From Thunnus maccoyii (Eukaryota > Chordata > Actinopteri > Scombriformes > Scombridae): a DNA stretch of 64,000 nucleotides. The notes under the pieces were generated by a model. It saw only the letters and a list, made by a program, of their open reading frames with translations, searched no databases and was not told the origin of the DNA. Below, piece after piece: positions 11,901-25,320 of the stretch; the stretch's first letter is position 1; each line of letters begins with the position of its first letter. The stretch is taken from NCBI RefSeq assembly GCF_910596095.1, contig NC_056537.1, positions 2,270,574 to 2,334,573 of the forward strand, read 5' to 3'. The position numbers and the translations under genes were made by a program.

Positions 11901-13735
11901 TACATTGTGTAAGTGGAGATTAGCCCCCATAGCTGTGTGTGTGTGTTTGTTCAGAAAGTGACGAGTGAATTAACCAATCACATTTTGATTATAGTGGGTG
12001 GGACCAAATATCATCCTCCAGGGCCTTCAGAAAGGCTTTCTAGCAGAAAGGCAAACTTCTCCCGTGTAGCTTAGCTCACCGCACATGTATGTTCATCATG
12101 TCTTAATTCTGTCTTGTCATGTTGTTTGATTGGAAATGCTCCTGTTTTGTGTGCACATCTAGTAATTGTTTTAAGTGTAATGCTAACTCTGCTAGCTTTG
12201 CCATTTTCCTATGGGATTTCCCATCGTATTAACGTGTTGTTAGCATCATGCTAAGCGAGGATTTCCGTCCTGTCAGCCAGTCCACCTGGAAACCTGTTTG
12301 CAATTAGTAGTGTATTTATTAAAGCTCTGAGCAGCAGACCAAATAAGTTTGGAGACAAATGTATTTTTCTTTCATTTGTACGTGAATAATAACAGCACAC
12401 ATGACTGTTTGTAGTTTTTGTTTGTTTGAGAGAGAGAGCTGCAAGCCGCAAACAGATGTTTCGATGCCGCCCTGCTGATTTTGAGTGATTTTTGCTCAGA
12501 TTAATAAATGCAGTCTTTGATTTTGAAACAGAAGCCTTATGTTGTTGTTGTTGTAGCCTTTCTGAAGCTATTGCAGGATTAAATCACTTCATTTTATTTT
12601 ATGAGCCCCCTCAGTCACTTCATGCTGGCGCTGGGCCTGAGAGAGACAAAGGCTATTTTGATATCCATGGACTAGAATAATATACATCCTGGGTGGCCGC
12701 TTGTTGTCTTTGTATGGTGTTCATTTTGTAGCAGAGATCTCAGTGTTTTTGTGACTTGTTTGTTTGAGTACAGAGAAGACGCCCAAGGTTAAAATGATTA
12801 TTATGCCTGTTTTTGTTTACCTAACGTCACGGTCGGTTAAAATGTTGCAGTCGTTCATCCCTCCCAAATTCTTTTGTCTGTTGCTGCTTTTTTGGTGTGC
12901 GTTTTTTTGTGTTTGTGTCTTTTGCAGAATGAACTGATCATTTACTTTTCTGATCATTTATTTAAGTTGAGCGATCGGCTGAGTCCATTTCCTCCAGCTG
13001 GAGGACACAATAAACATCCCACTTCTATAAAAACCTCATAAAACACTCAATAAATCAAAAAAAGTTATCCAGAAAACATTTTACAGTCACAGTAATTTGT
13101 TTAATTTGGGATAATGATTCTTTAATGGGACTGACATCACAGCCAACACTTCATCAGCCTACCGAGTGAATCTGCAATTTGGTGCATTTAAGTCAAATAA
13201 GTCACAGCCAGCAGCAGCGACTTAACAACCAAACAACTCAACAAAACTTAACAATAGTCCCTGTTTGTCTCACGGGAAAGGGAGGAGCGGCGGGGCGTCA
13301 AACACTGTTTTAGGTGATTAGAGGAGGGAGGAGACGTTTCTGTTGCAACTGGAAGTTTGTGTTTCAAGCCTGTTAAAAGTAAAAACGGTCAAAAAAAGAG
13401 TAAACTATGGATTATACAAAGTGTTGAAGTCAGCTGATTATAAATCAAGGTATTTATCGGCTCGATTTAACAGAAGCTTTAGAGCTTCATCACTAATCTG
13501 CTGCTGCTGGAGGATCAGAGAGCTGCATGTTATTAATGTTTTTACCGGCAGGTAGCTGAGGACTATGTGCCTTAAAATCTTGATGTTTTTATGTTAGAGC
13601 CACAGTATCCCTGACCTTCTCAGATAAAAAGGATTTCAATGAGATTTAAAATTTTGGGAAAAGAAAGCAGTGATCTTTACTTGGTAGATCAGCAGATACA
13701 CTGAGGTGAAGAATCAGGAGAGAAAAAGCTGCAGC
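11901..13735. other. No gene seen
   Basis: AT-rich with repeat-like stretches (GCCTTTCTGAAG near 12556 mirrors CTTCAGAAAGGC near 12024, suggesting a further inverted-repeat element). No coding signal. Confidence 0.55.
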
Positions 13736-14715
13736 AGCGGTGGAAAGTTAAGTTCAGTACATTTACTCAAGTACTGTATTTAAGTACATTTTTGAGGTAC
13801 TTGTACTTTACTTGAGTATTTCCATGTGATGCTACTTTCTACATTTCAGAGGGAAATATTGTACTTTCTACTCCACTACATTTATTTGACAGCTTTAGTT
13901 ACTTTTCAGATGAAGATTTGACACAATGGATAATATAACAAGCTTTTAAAATACAACACATTGTTAAAGATGAAACCAGTGGTTTCCAACCTTTTTGTCT
14001 TTTGACGTCTTACAAAAAGCAGTGTGTAGTCGGGGTCACATTTCACATGTCTATGAATTGTTAACAGCTCCACCAAATAGTGATTTTTCCCTCTAAACTT
14101 CTCACATGCTTTCATTTCAATAAATGTTCAAATGATCCAATATTTCAGCAAAAATCAAAGATTAGAGAAAAAGTCCAAAAACTGAAAACAGATTTGTGTA
14201 TCAGAACTTTGTTTTTTCTTCTTTCCTCTCCCATTAATCATCTCACCACCCCTCAGATTTATCTGCTGACCCTTTGGAGGGGCCCGACCCCTAGGTTGGG
14301 AACCACTGGACTAAACTAGCTAACTGTATATAAAGTAGTGTAAACTAGCTCCACCTCCAGCAGCTACAACAGTAACATGCTGCTCTAACACTGATGCTTC
14401 ACTATTAATAATCTAATGATGTCATATATAATAATATATCAGTCAGAGGGACCAAACCACTACTTTTACTGCAATACTTTAACTACATCAAGCTCATAAT
14501 ACTTATGTACTTTTACTGCAATACTTTAACTACATCAAGCTCATAATACTTATGTACTTTTACTGCAATACTTTAACTACATCAAGCTCATAATACTTAT
14601 GTACTTTTACTGCAATACTTTAACTACATCAAACTCATAATACTTATGTACTTTTACTGCAATACTTTAACTACATCAAGCTCATAATACTTATGTACTT
14701 TTACTGCAATACTAC
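13736..14715 (-). mobile_element. MITE family A, longest copy with five 47-bp units
   Basis: One terminus (GCAGCGGTGGAAAGTTAAG) is followed by the whole interior and then about five 47-bp units starting TACTGCAATACTTTAACTAC (first starts at 14467 and 14514). It stops inside the unit array, so the other terminus is absent. No transposase frame is present; it is non-autonomous. Confidence 0.85.
14467..14710 (-). repeat. 47-bp tandem units inside a MITE
   Basis: Five near-identical units beginning TACTGCAATACTTTAACTAC are arranged head to tail. Other copies of the same MITE have two (5400, 50150) or three (45398), so unit number varies between copies. Confidence 0.9.
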
Positions 14716-15174
14716 TCAGTCATTATCTTTGTCAACCTTGGAATAAATGTTTCCTTACTTACCTTCTGGTGAACCTGATGATGATACATGTTTTGGATAT
14801 AAATATGAGTTTCTGGGAACAGAAACGCAGTGACTCAGAATATTTTAAATGCCCTGAAAAATGTGTCCAGTAAAAACACAATTAAACTGGTTTTAGTGGA
14901 TTTCAGTGGTCACGCTGCCCGGACTGATGAAGCATCAAACCCACCTACAACTTTCGTTCACTCCTGGTTTTCTTCTTTTTAAAAATATTGACACAATATT
15001 ATAATAATCACACTCAGACTTCACGCCTCCATCAAACATCTTTCACCGTCACCGGTTACCTCAAGTTTTTAGATTTTCTTCCATCAAGGCAGACATCAGT
15101 TTTAATTTATTACTTTAAAATCAACTAGCTACAGATGTGTAAAAGAAAGTGCAAGGGGAAGTTTGATAATGATA

Positions 15175-15385
15175 ATGTTCATAATCAATTAGTTGTTTGA
15201 TCCAGAAAATGGTGAAATATGTCAATAACTGTCTTTCAAAGCTCATGATGACGTCCTCAAATGTTTTGTTTTGTCCACAACCCAAAGATATTCAATTTAC
15301 ATTTAAAAATTCTTAAAAAATGACTCAAAATAATTAACCGATTATCAAAATAATTGGCTATTAATTTAATTAATTATTTAGGAAT
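15175..15385 (-). mobile_element. MITE family B copy
   Basis: It contains ATGACGTCCTCAAATG and CAAAGATATTCAATTTAC, then TTATCAAAATAATTGGC, the reverse complement of the family seen at 25001, 32901 and 37579. Confidence 0.7.
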
Positions 15386-16409
15386 TTGGACTTCTGAGAA
15401 AGTTTGTCTGAACTTTTGACTGGTGCTGTAAATAAAATTGACTTGACTTTCATTTTGCCCTTTTGGTGGCAGCAAATGAAAAGTCAGAAGATCATCAGAG
15501 TTCCAGAAGTGTGTGAACCAGATTTCACAGCCAGCCATCACGTGACCGAGGCGGAGCTGAAGCTGACTCAACCCGACGGCGTTTCTCTGTCGCTGTTATT
15601 ATCGGATTATGATGATTGACAGCTGAGGAAGTAAACAATCTCACAGCATCTGCGGTTCACAGTCGTCTCAGTTTCATGTCTTCGGATCTTTTTTCTTCGT
15701 CTTCTAAACACAAACATTGACAATTATGTTACCAGTGAAAGTCTCGTACACTTTGTTTCCTGTCAACTGTTTGAACATTTTCTAAAACAGTGTATCCTGT
15801 ATCCATTTTATAAAATAAACTTCTTCAAAATGTCTTAAATAAACAGAAACCAAACACCTGTAATTTTGCGACTCCCAGACTTCAGTTACCTCCTGTACTT
15901 GAGCTAATAACCATAATCAGCTGTAGCTCCGAGTCAGCAGTCACTCTGGATGTTCTGCTTGTCTGCAGAGCAGCTGGCGGAGACTCAGCGTGACTTTCCC
16001 CTCAAACTGACAGCAACAGTCTGTCAGAGAACATTTTTCACCCTGCATGTTACGGGACAGAGAATTTAAAGGATCCTAACTGTGTTTTTGCATATTTTAG
16101 CCCATTAAAGGATGAACTTTCTTTCTTCTTGTCAATAAATCACATAAAAAGACCAAAACCAACACTGTGTTAGTTTGTCTCTCAGTACTTTCTGACTTCC
16201 CCGTCTGTGGTGCTCAGCTCAAAGCCCATTGGTTCCCACTGAAGACGTACAGTATAACTTCGTCTCATAAACATACAGGCTTTTTTACAGGCTCAGTAAT
16301 TTCCTCAAACATCTGGTGACTGTAGTTTTACTCAAACAGGAATAGTGCGTTTGTTAGGGATTATTTTCAGTGTACAGTTAACACACATTTGGTGCTTTAG
16401 TGAGTATTT

Positions 16410-16520
16410 ATCACAGACTGTATATAAAGATGGAGGCAGCGAGGTGTGATGTCACCTGTTGGTTTCATCGGAGCCCGTTTGAAGAGCAGAGTTGCAGCTT
16501 CTGGTCGGCGCCATCTTTTC
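16410..16520 (+). repeat. Dispersed repeat family E, short copy
   Basis: CACAGACTGTATATAAAGAT, TGTGATGTCACCTGTTGGTT and CGGCGCCATCTT match the start of the copy at 11398. Confidence 0.65.
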
Positions 16521-17209
16521 TGTTTGGAGCCAGAACCTTCCAGATGAGGAGTGTGAGGTGAAACACGTCCCGCTACCTCAGACTCAGGGCAGGTGTCATA
16601 ATTGTTATGGAATATTCCATCTTTAGAGGTCACAAATTGGGTTACATTGGGTCAAGCTTGGCTTTGAGGTCACACTGTAATTCTTAATCAGAGATTAAGA
16701 TATCTTCTCCTTGAGACTTCAGGCAGAAACCTCTCTGATAGAGGATATATCAGCGTTTCCATGGTTACCAAGGTCAGAGGAGGCTTCCCTAAACAACACA
16801 GATGGGTGGATGACACAGTCAGACCAAAACCAAACCAAAACTGCTGAAATTACATCCAACGTGACTTAAACTGTCACGGGTAAAGTGCAGTCCCTTGTTT
16901 AGAAACTAGTGAACCAATCAGACTAATTGCTCATATTGTAGGCTGATAAAGACGAGGACTCGGACCTTCAGAGGACAGAACGGAAAGAGACGGCATCCGA
17001 ACAAAACACTCTGGTGTTTGCTGTTTTTGGTTCTCCACTTGGCCGAGTGCTTTCAATAAACGTTTTCAGCATTGAGAGACATCAAAAGTCATGTGTGCAC
17101 CTTTCTCCACTGCTGACCATCGCTCAAAATATCCACAACAATAATGAAGTAACATTAAACTTGGTGAAATATTGCAACAATAGTCTGACTCAGTGTGAGT
17201 CCTGGAGCC

Positions 17210-17440
17210 AACTGTCAATCACAGCTGTCAATCAACGCACACACGGCAGACATCAAAGCTACTATAAGTCTACAAATCTTATCAATGGAGCAATAATTCC
17301 CAAAATGACCACCAGCAAACTTATTAGAGGACCTGAATCTAGAGATTGAGACCAGAATGACTCGTTGAAAACAATGACTGACTCAGTATTTCTAGAGAGA
17401 AGTTGAAGCTTTTTGAATGGGAGTCAGTTGAAGCAGCTAG
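17210..17440 (-). repeat. Dispersed repeat family F
   Basis: AAATCTTATCAATGGAGCAA, CCAGAATGACTCGTTGAAAA and AGAGAGAAGTTGAAGC are the reverse complement of 29050-29260. A 111-codon open frame ends inside it and looks accidental. Confidence 0.7.
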
Positions 17441-17494
17441 CGGCTGTTGGTGGTACTTTGAGGAACTTCAGCTTCAAAATATTGGAGCTGCTGG

Positions 17495-17650
17495 TTGGTT
17501 TTTAATAGTTTCTGGACAACAATGGAGGAATACGATATATCAGGCTTTGATACACACACAATACTTGTTAGTAGGTCAGTTCATTGTTGGTTTGGATCCA
17601 AACATGAGATTTGTTGACAAGAGGAAAAATAGTTGGTTTCACTGCAGAAA
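17495..17650. mobile_element. Family D repeat, single arm
   Basis: TAATAGTTTCTGGACAACAA, CACACAATACTTGTTAG and CAAACATGAGATTTGTTGAC match the right half of the fold-back at 53000. Confidence 0.75.
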
Positions 17651-18829
17651 ACTTTAATTTCCTCTCAGGGTGACATTGGTTTCAGTTTATTCTATAAAAG
17701 TTAATTTCTGCAGGGAGAAAATCCATCCATGACAATTTAGTCGACTTTATTGATTGACCAAAATGGTTGGTAAAATAGTTGCACTGGCACACTTTGTTAT
17801 CAGGAAGTAAAACACACACTTGTAAAGCTAAAAGTAAGAAAGTTTAATTATTTTATATAAAACCACAGAAGTTCCAGTATCAATTTACAAGAAAGTATTA
17901 CACATTACAGATAAAATAAATAACAAAGATTAAAATTCAAGGTAGAACAGAAACCAGTGCTAAATACAGGTTTTTACAAATTGGGATTAATTATTTAACT
18001 GCAGGCGAGTGAAAATAGATGGTTGTTAGTCTTGATTAAAAGGTCTCAGTAGTGGAGCTCAGTATGAAAACACTCCGGACTGCTTGTTAATCTTCGAGAT
18101 GGTTACACAGCCTGCATCCTGTGAGCTGAGCGTCTGTGAAGTTCTGCCAGATAGGATGATGCTGGCGTGAGCTCTGTAGGTGATAAGCAGCAGCTTTGTA
18201 ATCTGACCGGAGTGAGATGGGAGACAATGAAGTGAAGACAGAATCTGTGTTAGCTGCTCAACTCTTCTTACTTCCTGTAAGAGTTTTTGGCAGCTGCATT
18301 TTGGACTAGATGTTTTTTTTTGTGTGCAACAGTGAGGACGGACTGAGAACAATAATCAGGTCTGACTGTGTTAGAAATGGACAAACAGACATAGAAGAAA
18401 GATACCTTTGTGACATCATGATGTGTCTTTCAAGTGAGAGTGATGAGTTGAAAAGCAAAAGTTTGGTATGATTTGTGGAAAACACACCAAAATACTCCAC
18501 AGTCTCCGAGATGGAGAGAATTCAATTGGAAGAATTTAATTTGATATTTTATCACACCTAAAATCAAAAGTAAACAGATAATGTTGTGTGCAGAGAGCCC
18601 AGTATTTGTATTTGTATCTGTATTTGTTGAGGCAACAAAATCATTTGTATTTGTATTCGAATAAAAGTGGAGAGAGGTTTAAAAATCCTGTTTTTGTTTT
18701 TATTACGCTTTTAATTTTAGAAAATTAAAGTGTTACAATAAGTGTTCATGAAGTGTTCCCTTGGGAGCACTTCATTTGGGTCTTTAGTTCAGCTTTATCT
18801 CTGGGGAACACCCCCAACTCCAGGAGTGA

Positions 18830-19065
18830 TGTCCAAATTAGGAAAGTGCGTCATGTAGCAGGTGGATGTGACTCCCCTCGTTGAGACCAAGCGGCAACCT
18901 ATGGGGCTGAAAAATGAAGCCAAAAACTGCAGTTCCTTGAACGACCACTTGAGGCTCCAAAAGCGAGTCAATCCCCATAGACCCCCATGTTAAAATGTCC
19001 AACTTTACAGCAGAAATAAACATGTTTACAGCCTGGTACAAACAACGGTTTTGGTCTCTGTAGTT
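18830..19065 (-). repeat. Dispersed repeat family E, inverted copy
   Basis: AAAACTGCAGTTCCTTGAAC, CATAGACCCCCATGTTAAAA and AACATGTTTACAGCCTGGTA are the reverse complement of 11740-11880. Confidence 0.75.
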
Positions 19066-21749
19066 AAGATTCTCCTGGTGGCTGGCTCAAAACTGGCTCA
19101 AGTCTGACAGCCCCCGTAGCAAACAATGGATGTCAATTATAGATGATATACTGGTGATGGAGCATCTTACATAGAAGGTGAAAATGAAAAAAGATCTCTT
19201 TGTAAAAAGCTGGGAAGATGGTTGTCATATAAGGAAAGAAATGATTCTACATAACTGTACGCAGGCTCTGTTCTTTCTGAATGGTTATTACTGCTTTTTT
19301 AGCTGTTTGTTTCCCTTTTATTATTATTATCATATTATTATTATTTTCTCTTTGATAGTTTCTTTCCTAATCAGTAATCCCGAGGAGATTGTCTTGCAAT
19401 GTATTGTCAACACTGATAACTAAAATAAGTAAAAAAGTTGTTTTTTTGCATTAAAAAAAGGTTTCTGATCTCTTTTGGCACTCGTCTGCTTCGCTACCTG
19501 AAGCTGAACACCAGCAGCTGGTCGGACGCTGCATTTATGTGACAAAATCTGTCAAAATACATCCATCGTCCTGAAGTGCTGCTGCTGAATAAATGAACAG
19601 GCTCTGCGATCTGTGACCAGCTTTTAGTCTTGTAGCTCTGATTGGCTGTTTAGCAGCTGTTTATCACCTCTCCGCTGCCTTCTTCATCACCTTCATCTGC
19701 CGTTTCTGATTACAGGCCGGGAGGAAAAAGGAAATAAACATTTATATACAAAAAATTTACAAGGTCTAAACACTGACGACTGAAGATCCAGTTGGACAGA
19801 ACGTCTCACCTACCAAACCATCTAAACCAGCTCCACTTCCTGTAAGCAAAGACTGATAAATAATCAACTGGAAAACACATCAGTTGCTACTGGGTTTCTA
19901 AATTCAAGTACAAAGTAGATCTGAGGAGATGGAGAAGCTTCTATGACTCTCAGTTTGAACGTTTGAATTTTGCAGAACGATAAACATTTTAAATTCAGTC
20001 ACAATCTGCAGATCGAGTTCGACTAGTTGTTGTTTTTGTTCAATATTTAAATGTCGTTCTTTTGGCTTCTTTTAGATTAAGAGACTTAAAGAGAGAAAGA
20101 ATAAGAAGGAGGAAACTGTGCAGCCGTTTGAAGCAGCTCAGTTTGGATTCTTATGATAAAATGTTAATTAAATAGAGTCCAGAATCTGCCGTGAGAGTTC
20201 AGGATCATGCATGAGCTCAGTAAAAGTCATGAAAATCTGCCAGTGAGATTATAAAACTGTAAAAGTAAAAGTGGAAATGTGGGACAGTTGTGCTGGAAGT
20301 ATCAGGAAGCTTTGTCCTTTGAAGATGGGTTATTTTATTTTTTAAAGTTTTGAAATGTATCTGTGTATTTACTGGAGATGAAACTTGTGTGAACTGCAGT
20401 ATGTTAGCAGCAGTTTTCTAGATGTTTTATTCAAACCGCCTTTCCGCTGCAGGAACTTTCCCCAGACACTAAAGTTTCCTAAAGTACAGGAACCTTGGGG
20501 GCGGGGTTAACATGTGTGCCGCTTCATTCACAAAACAAGGAAGTACTCCAGTATCAATTCAGGATGAATTGGAGGACATTTCTCTTTGTTTGTTAATGTT
20601 AAAGTAAAGTTGGTTTTGTTGTCGGCTTCCTGACTCGTTTTAAGAAAAAAGGGAGAAAAAGGCGAACGAGCTAGAGAGTGAATGAAGAGAGGGAGCAGAA
20701 ATAAAACCTTCAAACACTCAGCAGATGATTTACTGTGGAGACAGACGCAGTAAATACAAAGAACAACAGGACGAATCTGTGCTGTTGTTTCCTCTCGTGT
20801 AAATATTTCAAGCACTGCTGTCATTTTTTAATTCCTCGAGGGTCTAATTTGCAGGATCTGTCTGGTTCCTCAGATGCAAACAGGATGAACAACAGAGACT
20901 TTAAGATCCATGTTTAGTTCCTCTGGTTCCAAAGTACCTGGAACTTTGGGTCGAAAAGGGGCTTAACCTTTAACATCCACCTTAAGCCAGTTGTAAGCAG
21001 TAGCATCACGCAGTAATGAGTGAAAGCAATTGGCACAATTTGAGATGACTGGAGAGATTCGGGGAAACCAGTGACACCACAAACTAAAAACTCCCTAGCT
21101 CCCATAAGGTTAGGCCTAGAGGTCTGGAATATTATACATGTTGACAAGATGTAGAAGGTTTATGGTGTTCTGCATAGTTCTGGCATAAAGCACGTCCTAA
21201 TTATTGTTATTCAAATATGACTCATTATAAATGAGAACCAAAAAACACTTTTTTGAGCCTTATTTGAACTGCTGTAGTTTTGTTTGTGTTTTAGCCACAT
21301 GCTAAACAAACACATTTCCAGAAACTAGAAGATGTCACTTATCAAATGAAGCCTAATACATGAATCACGGCCTTACAGTTCTTCTGTTAGAAGCTTTTCC
21401 AGTTGGGTATGCCAAATAGGTGAAAATTCTATAAAAAGAGTGGATGTTTAAGGGTTAACTTAACAAAATCAGTTTCTCGTTTGTGTTTTCTCCTCATGTT
21501 AATCTTTGCTTTCCATATCTGGAAGTATTTTTAAGTTGTGTTACAGGAGGATTGTTAATAAAGTTGTTTATAAAGTCCTCTGATATTATGAACAGTGTAT
21601 GATGACCTGCAGCTTGATGGTTGCACTTCAGATGTAATTTCTTTATTTTGTTCCATATGCAGGCATTCATACTTTATATACTCACATAGTATTTTAATTA
21701 TTAAAATAATTTACATATTTATTCGTTTGTGTGAGTGTATTATCATGTA
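19066..21749. other. No gene seen
   Basis: AT-rich non-coding DNA with short TTATTA runs near 19320. A 98-codon minus-strand frame at 20528-20824 has no recognisable domain. Confidence 0.55.
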
Positions 21750-21827
21750 CAGTACCAGTTAAAAGTTATGACACACTTTCCTGTTCACCTGAAGGAGAAA
21801 ATGTGTCCAGACTTTTGACTGGAACTG
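21750..21827. mobile_element. 78-bp Tc1/mariner-type MITE
   Basis: The left end CAGTACCAGTTAAAAGTTAT and the right end (reverse complement CAGTTCCAGTCAAAAGTCTG) are inverted repeats of the widespread vertebrate Tc1-type terminus. TA flanks each side, as expected for the target duplication. A related half-terminus (TTTTGACTGGTGCTGTA) occurs near 15412. Confidence 0.8.
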
Positions 21828-23080
21828 TATATTTGTATTTTTGTATATTTGTATTTTGTTTATTTGTATTTCTCGATTTTTGTATATTTGTTTTTTTGTA
21901 TATTTGTATTTCTGTATTTTTGTATATTTGTTTTTTGTATTTTTGTATATTTGTATTTTTGTATATTTGTTTTTTGTATTTTTGTATAATTGTATTTTTG
22001 TATATTTGTTTTTTTGTTTATTTGTATATTTGTATTTTTGTATATTTGTTTTTTGTATTTTTGTATAATTGTATTTTTGTATATTTGTTTTTGTTTATTT
22101 GTATATTTGTATTTTTATATATTTGTTTTTTGTATTTTTGTATATTTGTATTTTTGTATATTTGTATTTTGTTTATTTGTATATTTGTATTTTTGTATAT
22201 TTGTTTTTTTGTATATTTGTATATTTGTATTTTGTTTATTTGTATATTTGTATTTTTGTATGTTTTTTTTTTTGTATTTTTATATATTTGTATTTTGTTT
22301 ATTTGTATATTTGTATTTTTGTATATTTGTATATTTGTATTTTGTTTATTTGTATATTTGTATTTTTGTATTTTTGTATATTTGTTTTTTGTATTTTTGT
22401 ATAATTGTATTTTGTATATTTGTTTTTTGTATTTTTGTATAATTGTATTTTTGTATATTTGTATTTTGTTTATTTGTATAATTGTATTTTTGTATTTTTG
22501 TATAATTGTATTTTTGTATATTTGTTTTTTGTATTTTTGTATATTTGTATTTCTGTATTTTTGTATATTTGTTTTTTTGTATTTTTGTATATTTGTATAT
22601 TTGTATTTTTATATTTTTTGTATATTTGTATTTTTGTATTTTTGTATATTTGTTTTTTGTTTATTTGTATATTTGTATATTTGTTTTTTTTGTATATTTG
22701 TATATTTGTATTTCTGTATTTTTGTATATTAGTTTTTTGTATTTTTGTATATTTGTATATTTGTATTTTTATATTTTTTGTATATTTGTATATTTGTATT
22801 TTTGTATATTTGTTTTTTTGTATTTTTGTATATTTGTATATTTGTATTTTTATATTTTTTGTATATTTGTATATTTGTATTTTTGTATATTTGTTTTTTG
22901 TTTATTTGTATATTTGTATATTTGTTTTTTTTGTATATTTGTATATTTGTATTTCTGTATTTTTGTATATTAGTTTTTTGTATTTTTGTATATTTGTATT
23001 TTTGTATATTTGTATATTTGTATTTTGTTTATTTGAAATATTTGTATTTTTGAATATTTGTATTTTTGTATATTTGCAGG
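21828..23080 (+). repeat. 1.25-kb T-rich array of TTTTTGTATATTTGTA-type units
   Basis: The plus strand is built almost only of T, A and G in variants of TATTTGTA, TTTTTGTA and TTTTGTTTATTTG, with very few stops in any plus frame. Long artificial open frames (up to 333 codons of Tyr, Ile, Cys, Phe, Val and Leu) result; they are not genes. The array starts right at the end of the 78-bp Tc1-type MITE. Confidence 0.95.
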
Positions 23081-25000
23081 CTTTTTGTTTGCTGTTCTAC
23101 ATCAGACTGTAGTTGTTTCATTTTTGTTCTTTAGTTTTTGCTGGTTTGGTTTAGTCGTTGTTTTGGGTGTCTCTAATTAACATGAGTCAGCACTAATCAG
23201 CATCTTCAGCAGCTGCTGCTCTGGTCACACTGAGCAGGTAGAAATATCTGAGGTGGTTTGTTCACACTGAAGAAGACGTCTGTGTCTTTGTGCTCGGTCA
23301 TGTAAATTAATAAAAAAAGAGATTTTTGAGACTTCTTTCAAAGTGCAAAAGCTTTTTTTGACATTTGAAACATTGTTAACAGCAATGTTTGAACACGAGG
23401 ACACAAAGAAGGTGAAAATCTGACAAAATTTCCAGTGGAGATCATCATCATCATCATCATCATCAAAGTCATTAGGAGCGCTTTTTACTTCACAGGCTCC
23501 TCATTTTATACTCATTTCATGGATTTTTTTGAGCAACTTGCAGGTATTTAACGGTTTATTGGGACTTTTGGTACAAATATAAGAAAAACCTGAAGAAAGT
23601 TTGAAGTTGGTTTAGTTGGTTTTAGGTTATTGACTCATTATAGACTATCTGGGTTCATACGTGGAGGATCTTTTTTTGAAATTTCTTAATAAATGAGACT
23701 CTTGACGATTCTTTAACTGGCAGTTTTCAGTTTATATTTTTACATGATAAACCCAACATTATCACATTAGGTCTTTTCAGTAATTTAATAAAAGTAGCTG
23801 CTGTGTAACTGGAAATTTTTTGGACATTTCTTTGAAAAGAGTTATGTAATTTGGTATTATGGGAAATGAAACACTGAAAACTAAGTATTTTCCTGTCGGT
23901 TGGAGAAAAATTGCCAACTAAACTAACCTAACAGACCCCCCCCCTCCCTCCCCTGAACAGTTTAATACCTGCAAATTACTCAGAAGATTTCCAGGAAATT
24001 AGTATAAAATTAAAGGAGCTGTAAAATAAAGTGTTACCAGATTCATCATCTGGGAACAATAACATTTCATGCCAATCCATCCAATAGTTGTTGAGATGTT
24101 TGGACTAAGTGGTGGACCACCCGGCATCAATAGGACCATCTGAAAATCTGTCAAAAGACTAAAAGGAAAAACTTTATTTAAAGGCGTATTTCATGCATAT
24201 CTGACCAGTAGCTTTTTAAAATATATTGTCATAGACAAAAGTAGTGGTTAAGAGGAAATAGTCAGTGCAAGAAGTCACCAAAATAATTAGGATTCATCTT
24301 GTGGGACTCAGATATCACTGACAAAAATGTGACTAACAATGTATTTAATTTGATTTAAAACTCTGAATCGCACTAAGGTGATTTATAGGTATATTGGAGC
24401 GAGTAGAAGTTGTCTCCTCCAGTAAAAATACCAACATGGCTGCCGTCCAAACAGCCCGGCGTCAGTCTGTTGATTTTGAGTCCAGTCGACCTCTCAGATC
24501 TCGATCCTACATCAACACAACAACTCCGTCCGACTCCTCGAGGGCCATAAAACGCATGAGTTTAGTCGGTGGGCGAAGATGGCACCAGAAACAATAACAT
24601 GACTGCAGGGGAAAACTGGCAACCCTGTAATAAAACACACAGCATGTTTGAAAGAAAAAAACCCACACACAAGACACAAGTACAAGAGGTCACTGATGTC
24701 TGCAGATCAGCGGACCCTCGTTCTGCAGACGATAGACTTCAGCTTCCTGGAGGTCAAAGGTCAGAGTCACGGCAGACTGACTGTAATGAAAGAATGTGTG
24801 TGATGGTCAGATAAATAGAGACCAGAGAGAAGAGGTATAAAGTTATCCTAAACAGGAAATGATAACTCTGCTTTACTGTAAACTTTGTTACGTAACTTTT
24901 CAGATGAGATAAAGCTTCTTTAATTCTATCTGGGAAGTTTACAGTGAGGAAGAGGAGGAACAACACTGAAACTGGTCTCTGCTGCTTGATTGCAAGTAGA
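23081..25000. other. No gene seen
   Basis: Includes the ATC microsatellite and an old dispersed repeat near 24060 (GCCAATCCATCCAATAGTTG). A run near 24394-24597 is open in one frame but has no recognisable domain. Confidence 0.55.
23440..23465. repeat. ATC trinucleotide microsatellite
   Basis: About eight ATC units. Confidence 0.85.
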
Positions 25001-25320
25001 GCTGCAACACTTAAGTCATTAATATCCAGTTGTTAAAGTAATCACCAACTATTACGATAATCTTTTCATCGTTTTGAGTCATATTTTAAGAAAGAATGTT
25101 CAAATTCTCTGATTCCAGCTTCTCAAATGTGAATATTTTCTGGTTTCTCTATAACAATGAACTGAATATTTTTGGGTTATGAACTGTTGGTCAGACAAAA
25201 AAGACATTTGAGGACGTCACCTCAGGCTTTGGGAAACAGTGATCGACATTTTTCACCATTTTCTGACATTTTATGGACAAAAACACTAATTGAAAATGAA
25301 AATTATTGTTAGTTGCAGCC
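25001..25320 (+). mobile_element. MITE family B, complete copy
   Basis: Inverted termini GCTGCAAC and GTTGCAGC bound 320 bp. The interior has GATTCCAGCTTCTCAAATGT, GGTCAGACAAAAAAGACAT and GAGGACGTCACC, shared with the other copies. Confidence 0.8.

Noticed and set aside
21731..23112. Very long open frames (up to 333 codons) rich in Tyr, Ile, Cys, Phe and Val
   Set aside because: They are open in all three plus frames because the DNA is a simple T-rich repeat lacking stop words; no start context, domain or splice signal.
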